Source: an uncultured Prevotellaceae bacterium
Lineage (GTDB): Bacteria; Bacteroidota; Bacteroidia; Bacteroidales; Bacteroidaceae
Reading direction: 5' to 3'
DNA length: 64,000 nt
NCBI GenBank assembly: GCA_900319225.1
Contig: ONNV01000005.1
Location: forward strand, 115,014 to 179,013
How positions within the stretch are numbered: position 1 is the stretch's first letter; each line of letters starts with the position of its first letter. The position numbers and the translations under genes were made by a program. The notes under the pieces are model-generated. The model did no database searches and had not been told where the DNA came from. It was given only the letters and a program-made list of their open reading frames with translations. Positions 7,469 through 15,463 of the stretch are shown here, in pieces.

Positions 7469-8809
7469 ATGGAAATAGCTATAGGGATAATATGTGCAGT
7501 GATGGGTGTGGCCTTGGGATTCCTGCTTGGAAGAAACCGCAAGAGGGAGAGTGAACTGGAAGCTCAGGTCAAGGTCCTTGAGTCTGCCAACGCGACTCTG
7601 AGGGAACAGGCCATTCATGACAAGGAGGAATCGGAGTCCCGTATCCTGAAAGCCAAAGAGGAGTGGCAGGCTCACACCCGTGAGATGCTGGAATCCCAGC
7701 AGGCCAAGTTTGACGAGACCATTGCCAAGGTATCGGCCCAGATGAAATCAGCAACTGAGGAGATGCTCAAGCGCCGTCAGGAGGAGTTTGCCACATCCAG
7801 CAACACCAGTATAGGCCAGATAGTGAATCCTCTCAAGGAGACCATTGACAAGATGAAAGAGGCCATGCAGGAGAACACTCTCAAGCAGACCTCCATAAGC
7901 AGTGAGATAAAGACCCAGGCCGAGAACATGATGCGCCAGAGTGCCGCAGCCAAGCAGAGTGCCGATGAACTAACCCGTGTGTTCCGCCACGCCGGCCGCG
8001 TACAGGGCAACTGGGGTGAGATCATACTTGATGAACTGCTTGAGTCGCAGGGACTCACCAAGGGCGTGCATTATGAACTGCAGTCATCCATCCGTGATGC
8101 GGCGGGTGATGTGGTACGTACCGATGATGACCGTAGCATGCGCCCCGATGTGATACTGCATCTGGACCAGAAACGCGATGTGATAATTGACTCAAAGGTG
8201 TCGCTTACCGCATTCATGGATTACGTGAACACTGATGACGAGGCTGAGCGCCAGAGGTTCCTCAAGGCTCATGTGGAGAGTATCCAGAAACATGTAAAGG
8301 AGTTGGCCGGCAAGGATTACTCATCATACGTAAAGCCTCCCAAGGTCAAGATGGATTACGTGATAATGTTCGTGCCCAATACCGGAGCCCTGTGGACTGC
8401 GGTGAACGCGCAGCCGGACCTGTGGCGTAATGCCATGGAGAAAAACGTCTATATAGCCGATGAGCAGACACTGTTCGCAGCCTTGCGCATAATCAACATG
8501 ACATGGACCCAGATAGCACAGGCCCAGAACCATGAGAAAGTCTATGAGCTGGCTAGTGAGATGATGGATCGTGTGGGGCAGTTCATGGACCGCTACAAAG
8601 CTATCGGAAAGGCCCTTGAGAATGCCGGCAAGGCATATGAGGCGGCCGACAAGAAACTCCAGCCCAGCGGTCAGAGCATAATCCAGACCTGTGCCAAACT
8701 GCAGAAACTGGGTGCTAAGCAGAGTAGCAAGAATCCCATCCCGCAACTGCAGGATTATGATGCGGATTCAGATCCGGAACCTATGGAACCTGCCATAGAG
8801 GAGAACTAA
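7469..8809 (+). CDS. rmuC: DNA recombination protein RmuC homologue
   Basis: 446 aa. An N-terminal membrane anchor (about 3-21, IAIGIICAVMGVALGFLLG) is followed by a long Lys/Glu-rich coiled coil (about 25-110) and the RmuC nuclease-like domain (about 150-400), with GNWGEIILDELLESQGL, RPDVILHLDQKRDVIIDSKV and DYVIMFVPN. RmuC limits inversions between short inverted repeats in E. coli; its biochemical activity is not settled. The ATG is preceded by GAGG, a weak ribosome site. The gene stands alone and ends in a clear terminator hairpin. Confidence 0.92.
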   Translation: MEIAIGIICAVMGVALGFLLGRNRKRESELEAQVKVLESANATLREQAIHDKEESESRILKAKEEWQAHTREMLESQQAKFDETIAKVSAQMKSATEEMLKRRQEEFATSSNTSIGQIVNPLKETIDKMKEAMQENTLKQTSISSEIKTQAENMMRQSAAAKQSADELTRVFRHAGRVQGNWGEIILDELLESQGLTKGVHYELQSSIRDAAGDVVRTDDDRSMRPDVILHLDQKRDVIIDSKVSLTAFMDYVNTDDEAERQRFLKAHVESIQKHVKELAGKDYSSYVKPPKVKMDYVIMFVPNTGALWTAVNAQPDLWRNAMEKNVYIADEQTLFAALRIINMTWTQIAQAQNHEKVYELASEMMDRVGQFMDRYKAIGKALENAGKAYEAADKKLQPSGQSIIQTCAKLQKLGAKQSSKNPIPQLQDYDADSDPEPMEPAIEEN

Positions 8810-8810
8810 A

Positions 8811-8840
8811 AAAGACCTGGGCCGTATGGCTCAGGTCTTT
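8811..8840 (+). terminator. Terminator hairpin after rmuC
   Basis: Arms 8811-8823 and 8828-8840 (AAAGACCTGGGCC against GGCTCAGGTCTTT, one G-T wobble), loop GTAT, starting 1 base after the stop codon. It lies between convergent genes, so it may serve both directions. Confidence 0.75.
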
Positions 8841-8862
8841 CTGTCTTAATAGGAAGGTGGTC

Positions 8863-9168
8863 TTAGTCCTGGATCTCAAAAAGGTTCAGGAAACCGGTCA
8901 TCATGAATACTGAACGGATATCCTTATTGATGGCCTTTACTATTACATTACCGCCTTTGGATGCAGCTGCCTTGCGCAGTGAAAGGAACAGACGCAGTCC
9001 CGAACTTGAAATATACTCCAACTCTGTGCAGTCCAGAATAACTGTTCCTGCTGCATACTGCATCAGGTTGTCAAAATCCCCGCTTATCTCCTGTGAGGCG
9101 GGAGTGTCCAGACGACCGATCAGCTGAGCGGTCGTTACTGAGTCTTTTGTGTTGATCTTTACTTCCAT
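8863..9168 (-). CDS. STAS-domain anti-sigma factor antagonist-like protein
   Basis: 101 aa, one STAS domain (SpoIIAA/RsbV type): beta strand MEVKINT, LIGRLDT, then VILDCTELEYISSSGLRLFL, where the Ser cluster (ISSSG) matches the phosphorylation-site region of antagonist proteins. Such proteins are phosphorylated by an HATPase kinase and dephosphorylated by a PP2C phosphatase. Both activities are encoded in one protein at 10700-13057 in the same operon, so this is its probable partner. An in-frame ATG at 9177 would add three residues (MRI). It is the last gene of the four-gene unit, 32 bases after the antiporter gene. Confidence 0.88.
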   Translation of the reverse strand: MEVKINTKDSVTTAQLIGRLDTPASQEISGDFDNLMQYAAGTVILDCTELEYISSSGLRLFLSLRKAAASKGGNVIVKAINKDIRSVFMMTGFLNLFEIQD

Positions 9169-9200
9169 AATTCTCATATTTATTAATTTATACTTTTATA

Positions 9201-10703
9201 TCAGTCTTCCGTGTCTCCCATAATAATCACCAGCCTGTCACCCACCATAAGCTTAAGGCTGCCGTGAGGAACGATATACTTGGGTCCGCGACGCACCATT
9301 ACCACACGGATGCCATGAGGCAGATGCAGGTCTCGCAGCGTCTCACCGCCTTCCAGGTCCTCCTGTGCTACGATATGGTCACGCAGCATACCCATCTCCT
9401 CAGGGATCTCCATACCGAATGTCTCTACATCGGGGTCGTCATCAATACTCATGTTGAGCAGATGAGCCATTGGAGTCAGGGTCATTCCCTGCAGCAAAAG
9501 AGAGAGCAGTGTTATGCAGAACACTATGTTGAATATCTCACTTGATCCGTCCACACCCTCCAGTACGGTATAGAGCGCAAACAGTATCGGACCGGCACCT
9601 TTGAGTCCCACCCATGATGCCAGCAGTTTGGCTCTGAACGTGAGCCCCTTGAACGGCAACAGGCTGAGTATGATTCCTGCTGGGCGTGCTATGAATATCA
9701 GGAACAGGCCAATTTGCAGTGCGGGCCAAACCAGACCGTGCATCTGTGACGGCTTGGCCAGCAATCCAAGCAGCAGGAACATGATGAGCTGTGAGAGCCA
9801 TGTGATTCCGTCATAGAACTGCAGCACCTCTTTCTTGCATGGCAGCTTGGGAGTATTACCTATTACTATAGCCGATATGTAAAGGGCAAGCAGTCCGTTA
9901 CCGCCTATGTATGATGTTGCACCGTTGGCAAACATGGCGATACTGAGTATCAGGATGGAGTAGAGTGAGGGGTTGGCCAGATGTATCTTGGTCAGGAGCC
10001 ACCTTGCACTACGGCCGATTGCCAGACCCATACCAAATCCCAGTGCAATCTGCTTGACAAGGATCCACGCTCCGTTAAGCAGGATAACCCATGTGCCGGT
10101 TACTCCTGCTGCGGAGTGTATTGTCTCCATGATCTGTACAAGCAGAATGGTAAGCACATATGCAGTGGGGTCATTACTTCCGGATTCAAGCTCCAGGAGC
10201 GGTCCCAGATTCTCGCGCAGTGACAGACGGCTGTTCCTGAGTATGGAGAACACTGATGCCGAGTCTGTGGATGACATTACGGCCGATAACAGGAAACAAC
10301 CCAGGATTGATGCACCGGCTCCTCCAATCTGGTCACCGAATACCAGATATATGAATGATCCAGTTATTACAATGGTCAGTGCCAGACCAAGGGTGGTCAT
10401 GGAGATACCCTTGCGTATGATAGGCTTGGTCTCGCTGAGTGACGTCTCAAGACCGCCGGACAGCAAAATGATAGTCATAGCCAGATGGCCCAGGAACTCA
10501 GCTACATGCAGGTTCTCAATCTTTATGCCCAGACCGTCCTCACCGGCCAGCATTCCGATGACAAGGAACAGCAGCATGGTGGGAACGCCGAACTTGGTGC
10601 CTATCTTGGCCACAAGTATGGATACGAACATGAGCAGGGATATGAACATTATCAGGTTCCCTGCTGAGAGGTCAATGTTGAAAATGGACAGAGGTATCAT
10701 CAT
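9201..10703 (-). CDS. Potassium/proton antiporter (CvrA/NhaP2 type, CPA family)
   Basis: 500 aa integral membrane protein with about 12-13 predicted helices (residues 15-395). It has the family stretches FLVIGMLAGEDGLG and SAVMSSTDSASVF (Asp of the ion site), LLELESGSNDPTAYVLT, and a C-terminal cytosolic RCK/TrkA-C-like domain (about 430-498, GIRVVMVRRG...VGDRLVIIMG). These antiporters exchange K+ or Na+ for H+ and control turgor or pH. Its start overlaps the stop of the phosphatase gene by 4 bases, so the two are translationally coupled. This ties ion homeostasis to the partner-switching proteins on each side. The exact ion preference cannot be read from sequence. Confidence 0.9.
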   Translation of the reverse strand: MMIPLSIFNIDLSAGNLIMFISLLMFVSILVAKIGTKFGVPTMLLFLVIGMLAGEDGLGIKIENLHVAEFLGHLAMTIILLSGGLETSLSETKPIIRKGISMTTLGLALTIVITGSFIYLVFGDQIGGAGASILGCFLLSAVMSSTDSASVFSILRNSRLSLRENLGPLLELESGSNDPTAYVLTILLVQIMETIHSAAGVTGTWVILLNGAWILVKQIALGFGMGLAIGRSARWLLTKIHLANPSLYSILILSIAMFANGATSYIGGNGLLALYISAIVIGNTPKLPCKKEVLQFYDGITWLSQLIMFLLLGLLAKPSQMHGLVWPALQIGLFLIFIARPAGIILSLLPFKGLTFRAKLLASWVGLKGAGPILFALYTVLEGVDGSSEIFNIVFCITLLSLLLQGMTLTPMAHLLNMSIDDDPDVETFGMEIPEEMGMLRDHIVAQEDLEGGETLRDLHLPHGIRVVMVRRGPKYIVPHGSLKLMVGDRLVIIMGDTED

Positions 10704-13057
10704 TTGCTCAGTTTCTTTATCAAGGTAAGGATGTTGTGACCGTCAATGCGCTCGTAATTGATGCGGTCCATGATCTGTCGTATCAGATGTATGCCCAGAC
10801 CTCCGATTGCGCGGTCCTCGGCACTCTTGGTGATGTCAACCTCAGGCTTAGCCGTGGGGTCAAACGGTTTTCCGGTATCGGAGATAATGAATATCATCTC
10901 CGTTCCGTTTGATTTTGCTTCTATGGTAATGTCACCCTTGGTTCCTTCAGGGTATGCATAGTTCATTACGTTAACCACAGCCTCCTCAATGGCCAGATTG
11001 ATCTGCATTATCGTGGCCATGTCAAAACCATTGGCCTCCGATACATCATCAATGAACTCGTTCAGTCTGGGAACGCGCTTAAGGTCATTGGTAAGGGTGA
11101 GACTGCGCTGGTATACTATATCCTTCTGCTGCTTGGTATACTGGATGGCCAGCATGGTAAGGTCATCGCTCTGGTCGGCCTCACCTACAAACGTATGTAC
11201 GGCATCAACCATAGCCTCAATGACCTTTGTAGGCTCAAAGATATGGCTTGCCTGCAGCTTGTGTGCCATATCCTCAAGACGTGTCATCTCAAACTGGGCG
11301 TGATTTATGTTCTCGGCCTCGGTCAGTCCGTCAGTATAGAGGAATATGGTTGTACCCGGGTCAATGAGTGTCTCCTGTCTGCTGAATTCCCAGTCGGGCA
11401 TTACGCCGGCGGGAAGGTTGGAATCAACCGGCAGCATTCCGGCACCTATGTTACCTATCAGAACGGGTGCGTCATGTCCGGCGTTGCAGTAGTGCAGACG
11501 GCCGGTGGGCAGATCCAGGACTCCCACAAATATGGTGACGAACATATTTGAGTCATTATCCCTGGCCATCGTCTCGTTCAGGTTGGCAATAATCTTGTCG
11601 GGCGATGCCTCATGTGCGGCGATGGTCCTGAACAGAGCCTTTGTCACCACCATGTAAAGCGATGCAGGCACACCCTTACCCGATACGTCGCCTATGCAGA
11701 AAAAGAGTTTCTCATCACGGATAAAGAAATCAAACAGGTCTCCGCCAACCTCCTTGGCAGGTGTCAGCTGGCCAAACACATCAACATCATCACGCTCAGG
11801 GTAGGGCGGGAATATCTTGGGCAGCATTGACATCTGTATGTCACTGGCAATCTTGAGCTCTCCCTGGATACGTCCCTTCTGCTCATTGATATGCTTGATC
11901 TCATCTATCTGCTTGATGATGGACTGCTGCATGTATCGGAATGATTCATTCAGCTTACCAATCTCATCATTATGCTTGGATTCCGGAATCTCTTCATCAA
12001 AACGGCCCGATGCAATAGTCTCGGCCTGATAGGTCAGCTCCTCAAGCGGCTCCAGTTGCTTGGATATGATGCTGCTGAATATCATGAGCATAAGCAATAG
12101 GCCTACCACCACAATACCTATGATAGAGTTGATAAGACGGAAATAACCGCCGAATATATCGGCCGCAGGGCAAACCAGACCTACGCTCCAGCCGGTATCA
12201 CCGAGAGGACGGTAGAGTACGTAGCTGTCCTTGCCCTCAACAGTGAGCTGGCGTACGCCCTCCTCACCGGCCTGCATGGCATGTCCCAGGTTTGTCAGGG
12301 CGGTATCGGCCTTAATCAGTGTAGGTGTAAAGATGGTCTGATAGAACAGCTTGGTGGTATCGGGGTGAACAAAGAACGTTCCTCCCTTGCCAATCATGAT
12401 ACTGTAAGAGTTGGGGTAGGGCTTTACGCTCTCAATGGTGCTTGAAAGCCACTCCAGAGAGAGGTCAACAGATATGGTTCCTATGAACACGCTGTCACGG
12501 TCCTTGATGGGCTTACAGTATGATATTATCATGTTTGATGATGACTCACCCGGATTTGTATACATGAACGGCTCGGTCCAGCAGGGGGCGTCAAGCAGTT
12601 TGGGCAACTGATACCAGTCCATTGAGAAGTACTGGTAGTGCTCACTGCCCTCCTGTCTGGTAATTATCCTGCCCTCATCATTATATGAGTAGGCCGAGAA
12701 ATACAATCCCTTACTCTTGAAATAGTTGGGCTCAAAAGAGATGGCACATCCGTGCAGGAACGGATTGTTCTGCAGAATGCGGCGTGTATAGACAAACATG
12801 GAATCCGGTCCGTCAAGGTGTCTTGTGATGAGCCAATCGGTGTTGTCTGTGGCAACCTTGACCTCGGTCAATATGGTGTTGACACGCTCAGTTGTGTTTT
12901 CAAGCACCTGTGTGGCATGATTGATAGCCTCATTCTGAACGGCCAGACGTGACTCATTGAAAAATACCAGATGTGCGGAGATAAAAATAAGACCGGCAAA
13001 CAGTACCACCCAAAGACTGATCTTTGTGGCCAGTGATTTTCCTTTTTTCTGTTCCAT
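10700..13057 (-). CDS. Membrane sensor phosphatase: Cache-HAMP-SpoIIE PP2C fused to RsbW-like HATPase
   Basis: 785 aa. Order: transmembrane helix (about 12-32), periplasmic Cache-type sensor (about 40-290; PSYSIMIG-like strands and TGWSVGLVCP), second helix (about 305-330), HAMP (about 330-385), helical linker, SpoIIE PP2C phosphatase (about 410-615; metal ligands in EVGGDLFDFF and CIGDVSGKGVPASLYM) and an HATPase_c domain (about 650-780; N box IEEAVVNVMNYAYPEG, G1 SDTGKPFDP, G2 GGLGIHLIRQIMD). One protein thus carries the phosphatase and kinase activities that act on STAS antagonists. It could respond to a small ligand, perhaps via the binding protein encoded just upstream. An ATG at 13084 would add nine residues but overlap the upstream gene. 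Confidence 0.9.
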   Translation of the reverse strand: MEQKKGKSLATKISLWVVLFAGLIFISAHLVFFNESRLAVQNEAINHATQVLENTTERVNTILTEVKVATDNTDWLITRHLDGPDSMFVYTRRILQNNPFLHGCAISFEPNYFKSKGLYFSAYSYNDEGRIITRQEGSEHYQYFSMDWYQLPKLLDAPCWTEPFMYTNPGESSSNMIISYCKPIKDRDSVFIGTISVDLSLEWLSSTIESVKPYPNSYSIMIGKGGTFFVHPDTTKLFYQTIFTPTLIKADTALTNLGHAMQAGEEGVRQLTVEGKDSYVLYRPLGDTGWSVGLVCPAADIFGGYFRLINSIIGIVVVGLLLMLMIFSSIISKQLEPLEELTYQAETIASGRFDEEIPESKHNDEIGKLNESFRYMQQSIIKQIDEIKHINEQKGRIQGELKIASDIQMSMLPKIFPPYPERDDVDVFGQLTPAKEVGGDLFDFFIRDEKLFFCIGDVSGKGVPASLYMVVTKALFRTIAAHEASPDKIIANLNETMARDNDSNMFVTIFVGVLDLPTGRLHYCNAGHDAPVLIGNIGAGMLPVDSNLPAGVMPDWEFSRQETLIDPGTTIFLYTDGLTEAENINHAQFEMTRLEDMAHKLQASHIFEPTKVIEAMVDAVHTFVGEADQSDDLTMLAIQYTKQQKDIVYQRSLTLTNDLKRVPRLNEFIDDVSEANGFDMATIMQINLAIEEAVVNVMNYAYPEGTKGDITIEAKSNGTEMIFIISDTGKPFDPTAKPEVDITKSAEDRAIGGLGIHLIRQIMDRINYERIDGHNILTLIKKLSK

Positions 13058-13073
13058 ATCGTAATGACCGGTT

Positions 13074-14018
13074 TTATTTTGCAATTATATCGTCATAACT
13101 GATCTCATTGTAGAGCATTCCGTTCTCAACCATCATGCGGCTGGCCTGCTCAACCATATCGGGCCTGAGACGGAACTCACGTGACTTTGATTCGCGGTCC
13201 ACAAGCAGCCTGAGCACATCATCAAGCATGAGTTTCTGTAAGACACGGTTGGTGGGAATGTGTTCTTTCTGTACATATTCCATCACAATGTCCAGTGTCT
13301 CCTCAGGATTCTCCACTGCCCATTCCCATCCCTGGCGGCTGGCCTCGGCAAAACGGTAAGCCTGGTCCTTATGCTTCTCAAAATACTCCCTGGTCATATA
13401 GACACCATCCTCCTGTATGTTGTAACCGTGGTCACAGAACCTGTAAACGTTGTCAGGGGTAATCTCAATGCCAGTCTGCAGCAATTGGTAGTACTCATTG
13501 TAGCTCATGGCAAGCGTTGCGTCTATAGCGCCCGATATAAAGAGGTTTACGTTTGATGCAAAGGGTATCCAGTTGTAATCAAGTCCGTCTTTCATGCTCA
13601 TGCACATGGCCACCTGTCCGAATCCGGCGTTCCAGATTCCCACCTTGGCGCCAATCTGTTTCAACGGGTTCATGCCCCTGCGTGAGACAATCACCATGGC
13701 GTTGTTCATGGATGTCTGCAGTATGTTTACCAATGGAATACCTTCATCAATGATCTCCATAGCCTGCGCCAGCTGTAAGGTCGTGGCCTGGCTCTCATTA
13801 TTCCTGATACGGTTTATGGCGGATTGGGTTACGGACGGGTGTATGATTTCAACATCCAGCCCGGCCTTCATGTAAAAGCCTTTCTCCTTGGCTACATAGT
13901 AACCTGCAAACTGTGCCTGGGCGGTCCACTGGGGTGTGAATACCATATATTCCTGTGCCGTGGACGCTAGTGAGACAATGCCTGACAGTAACAGAATGGA
14001 AAAGATAAATCTCTTCAT
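13074..14018 (-). CDS. NMT1/THI5-type periplasmic substrate-binding protein (SsuA/ThiY-like)
   Basis: 314 aa with a signal peptide (residues 1-21, MKRFIFSILLLSGIVSLAST). The mature part has the type-II binding-protein pattern of the NMT1/THI5 family: FTPQWTAQAQFAGYYVAKEKGFY, GLDVEIIHPS, then IGAKVGIWNAGF in the hinge region. Family members bind thiamine precursors, sulfonates, nitrate or similar. No ABC permease or ATPase gene is nearby. Instead it heads an operon with a sensor phosphatase, an antiporter and a STAS protein, so it may present a ligand to the phosphatase sensor. The start is fixed by the signal peptide and by a TATCTTTG box 26 bases upstream. Confidence 0.85.
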   Translation of the reverse strand: MKRFIFSILLLSGIVSLASTAQEYMVFTPQWTAQAQFAGYYVAKEKGFYMKAGLDVEIIHPSVTQSAINRIRNNESQATTLQLAQAMEIIDEGIPLVNILQTSMNNAMVIVSRRGMNPLKQIGAKVGIWNAGFGQVAMCMSMKDGLDYNWIPFASNVNLFISGAIDATLAMSYNEYYQLLQTGIEITPDNVYRFCDHGYNIQEDGVYMTREYFEKHKDQAYRFAEASRQGWEWAVENPEETLDIVMEYVQKEHIPTNRVLQKLMLDDVLRLLVDRESKSREFRLRPDMVEQASRMMVENGMLYNEISYDDIIAK

Positions 14019-14043
14019 TATTTGCTTGATGTTTACAATCTTG

Positions 14044-14051
14044 CAAAGATA
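14044..14051 (-). promoter_or_regulatory. -7 box TATCTTTG for the binding protein-phosphatase-antiporter-STAS operon
   Basis: Minus-strand TATCTTTG, 25 bases before the ATG at 14018. No promoter box is evident before the three downstream genes, so this probably drives all four. Confidence 0.65.
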
Positions 14052-14156
14052 ACAAATATTTGCGTATATTAAATAATGGTATATCCGATTTAGCAAATAG
14101 GGTTTTCCCTCTCCTGTTTTAGGGAAAATTCCTGTCAACGGGTAAATTCTTCTCTA

Positions 14157-14164
14157 TATCTTCG
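14157..14164 (+). promoter_or_regulatory. -7-like box TATCTTCG
   Basis: TATCTTCG, 24 bases before the ATG at 14189; one base off the TAnnTTTG consensus. Confidence 0.45.
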
Positions 14165-14188
14165 CAACGGATTTAAACAAAATCTGTT

Positions 14189-15232
14189 ATGAAAAAGTAT
14201 TTAGTATTGATGATCGCCGTACTGTTGCCTCTCACGGCCATGTATGGTAAAAAGAAGGAGAAACAGAACATAATGGTATGGGGTGAAGTCACTACGGCTG
14301 CCGACAGCCTGGATTACCTTACCATGTACAAGAACTGCCCGGCCGAGGTGACGGCGCAGTTCCATTTCCTGTACCAGGACAACACAAAGTCTGATATGTA
14401 TGACCTCTTCATGCCCGATACCGTGGCTCAGGTGAATGATCCCGTCCCGGTAGAGAAACCTGTAAAGGAGGTCCTCATTGACAATATCGTTTACAGCACC
14501 GTTGATTCAGACGGCAAGAAATACAGCACCAGTGACCCCGATGACCCCATGCTGGCTTATCTGCTGGTTGATATGTTTGACATCTATCATGACATATTCT
14601 GGTTTGACGCAATACACCGTGCACATTATTACCATAACCGCAACTATGACCATTGGACACCCAATACAAGCCGTTACCGTCAGTCTCACGGACGCAATAG
14701 CGCACCCGATATCAATCTGGACAAGGTTGATGACGCCGCTCTCATTATCGGTGCAGCCGCTGTTGCAGTGGCATCGGCCGGAATGCTCGTAGCTGTCGTA
14801 AAGAACTGGGATAAGCCCGATGACAGATTCCCGTATTTCTCCTTGACTCCCCAGGTCCAGTTCTTTACCCAGTCCGGTACCATGCGTGATGTGTTGCAGC
14901 TCAAGTGCCGCTTTGGCAACTACGGCGGATTCTCAATCCTTGCAGACCTGGGTTACACCACCGGTTCACTGAATGAGAAAAACCTCTTTGATCCCGGTTT
15001 CACCTGGAGCCTTGGCGCAGGTTTTGACATGGGCGCCTTCTCTCTCTCATTCCGCGGCAAGCCCGCCACTCACCGCTACTCGGAGAACTTCTTCAACTGT
15101 GAGCTGGGCTATGACATTTTCCTTTCAAAGAACCTTGCCGTAGACCTTAAGGGAGGTGTAGCGCTGATAGATCACGACAGTGAACTCTACTGGGATATCC
15201 CCGTATCGGTAGGCCTTCTCTGGAAATTCTAA
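14189..15232 (+). CDS. Exported protein of unknown function, possible outer-membrane barrel
   Basis: 347 aa; I do not recognise a named family. A signal peptide (1-20, MKKYLVLMIAVLLPLTAMYG) is followed by a stretch without clear motifs (25-165) with a His/Tyr-rich part (about 140-165, FDAIHRAHYYHNRNYDHW), a hydrophobic Ala-rich segment that may cross a membrane (about 183-206, AALIIGAAAVAVASAGMLVAVV), and a C-terminal part (215-347) of alternating strands ending in LLWKF. The aromatic C-terminus fits an outer-membrane barrel or surface protein. It is monocistronic, and the inverted repeat at 15232-15328 begins at its stop codon. Confidence 0.7.
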   Translation: MKKYLVLMIAVLLPLTAMYGKKKEKQNIMVWGEVTTAADSLDYLTMYKNCPAEVTAQFHFLYQDNTKSDMYDLFMPDTVAQVNDPVPVEKPVKEVLIDNIVYSTVDSDGKKYSTSDPDDPMLAYLLVDMFDIYHDIFWFDAIHRAHYYHNRNYDHWTPNTSRYRQSHGRNSAPDINLDKVDDAALIIGAAAVAVASAGMLVAVVKNWDKPDDRFPYFSLTPQVQFFTQSGTMRDVLQLKCRFGNYGGFSILADLGYTTGSLNEKNLFDPGFTWSLGAGFDMGAFSLSFRGKPATHRYSENFFNCELGYDIFLSKNLAVDLKGGVALIDHDSELYWDIPVSVGLLWKF

Positions 15233-15328
15233 TGTGAAATTGGGGACTGTCCCCTTTTCCACGTGTTAAGTTTGGCACTAATTGCTTACTTTAGCATGTG
15301 GAAAAGGGGACAGTCCCCAATTCCACAT
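15232..15328. repeat. Imperfect 34-bp inverted repeat, second copy of the GGGGACTGTCCC element
   Basis: Arms 15232-15265 and 15295-15328 match as inverted repeats with two mismatches; the 29-base spacer is AT-rich. Each arm holds the palindrome GGGGACTGTCCCC followed by TTTTCCAC on one strand. The left arm starts on the last base of a TAA stop codon. The core is shared with 4040-4111, while the outer arm sequence differs, as in a REP-like family or a short non-autonomous element. Confidence 0.8.
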
Positions 15329-15407
15329 GACGGTCCTGCCACCATCGTCAACTCTCTTGTCATAGACAATATCTACAACTGAAAGAGAATCAGTTATAAT
15401 TCTAAAC

Positions 15408-15448
15408 AAAAAATGACTCCCGTTTCGGAATAACGGGAGTCATTTTTT
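15408..15448. terminator. Bidirectional terminator after lysA
   Basis: Perfect 17-bp arms 15408-15424 and 15432-15448 with A-runs and T-runs at both ends (AAAAAATGACTCCCGTT). It ends the his-ftsE-lys unit on the minus strand and could also stop plus-strand transcripts. Confidence 0.85.
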
Positions 15449-15463
15449 ATAGTCTGTAATTTA

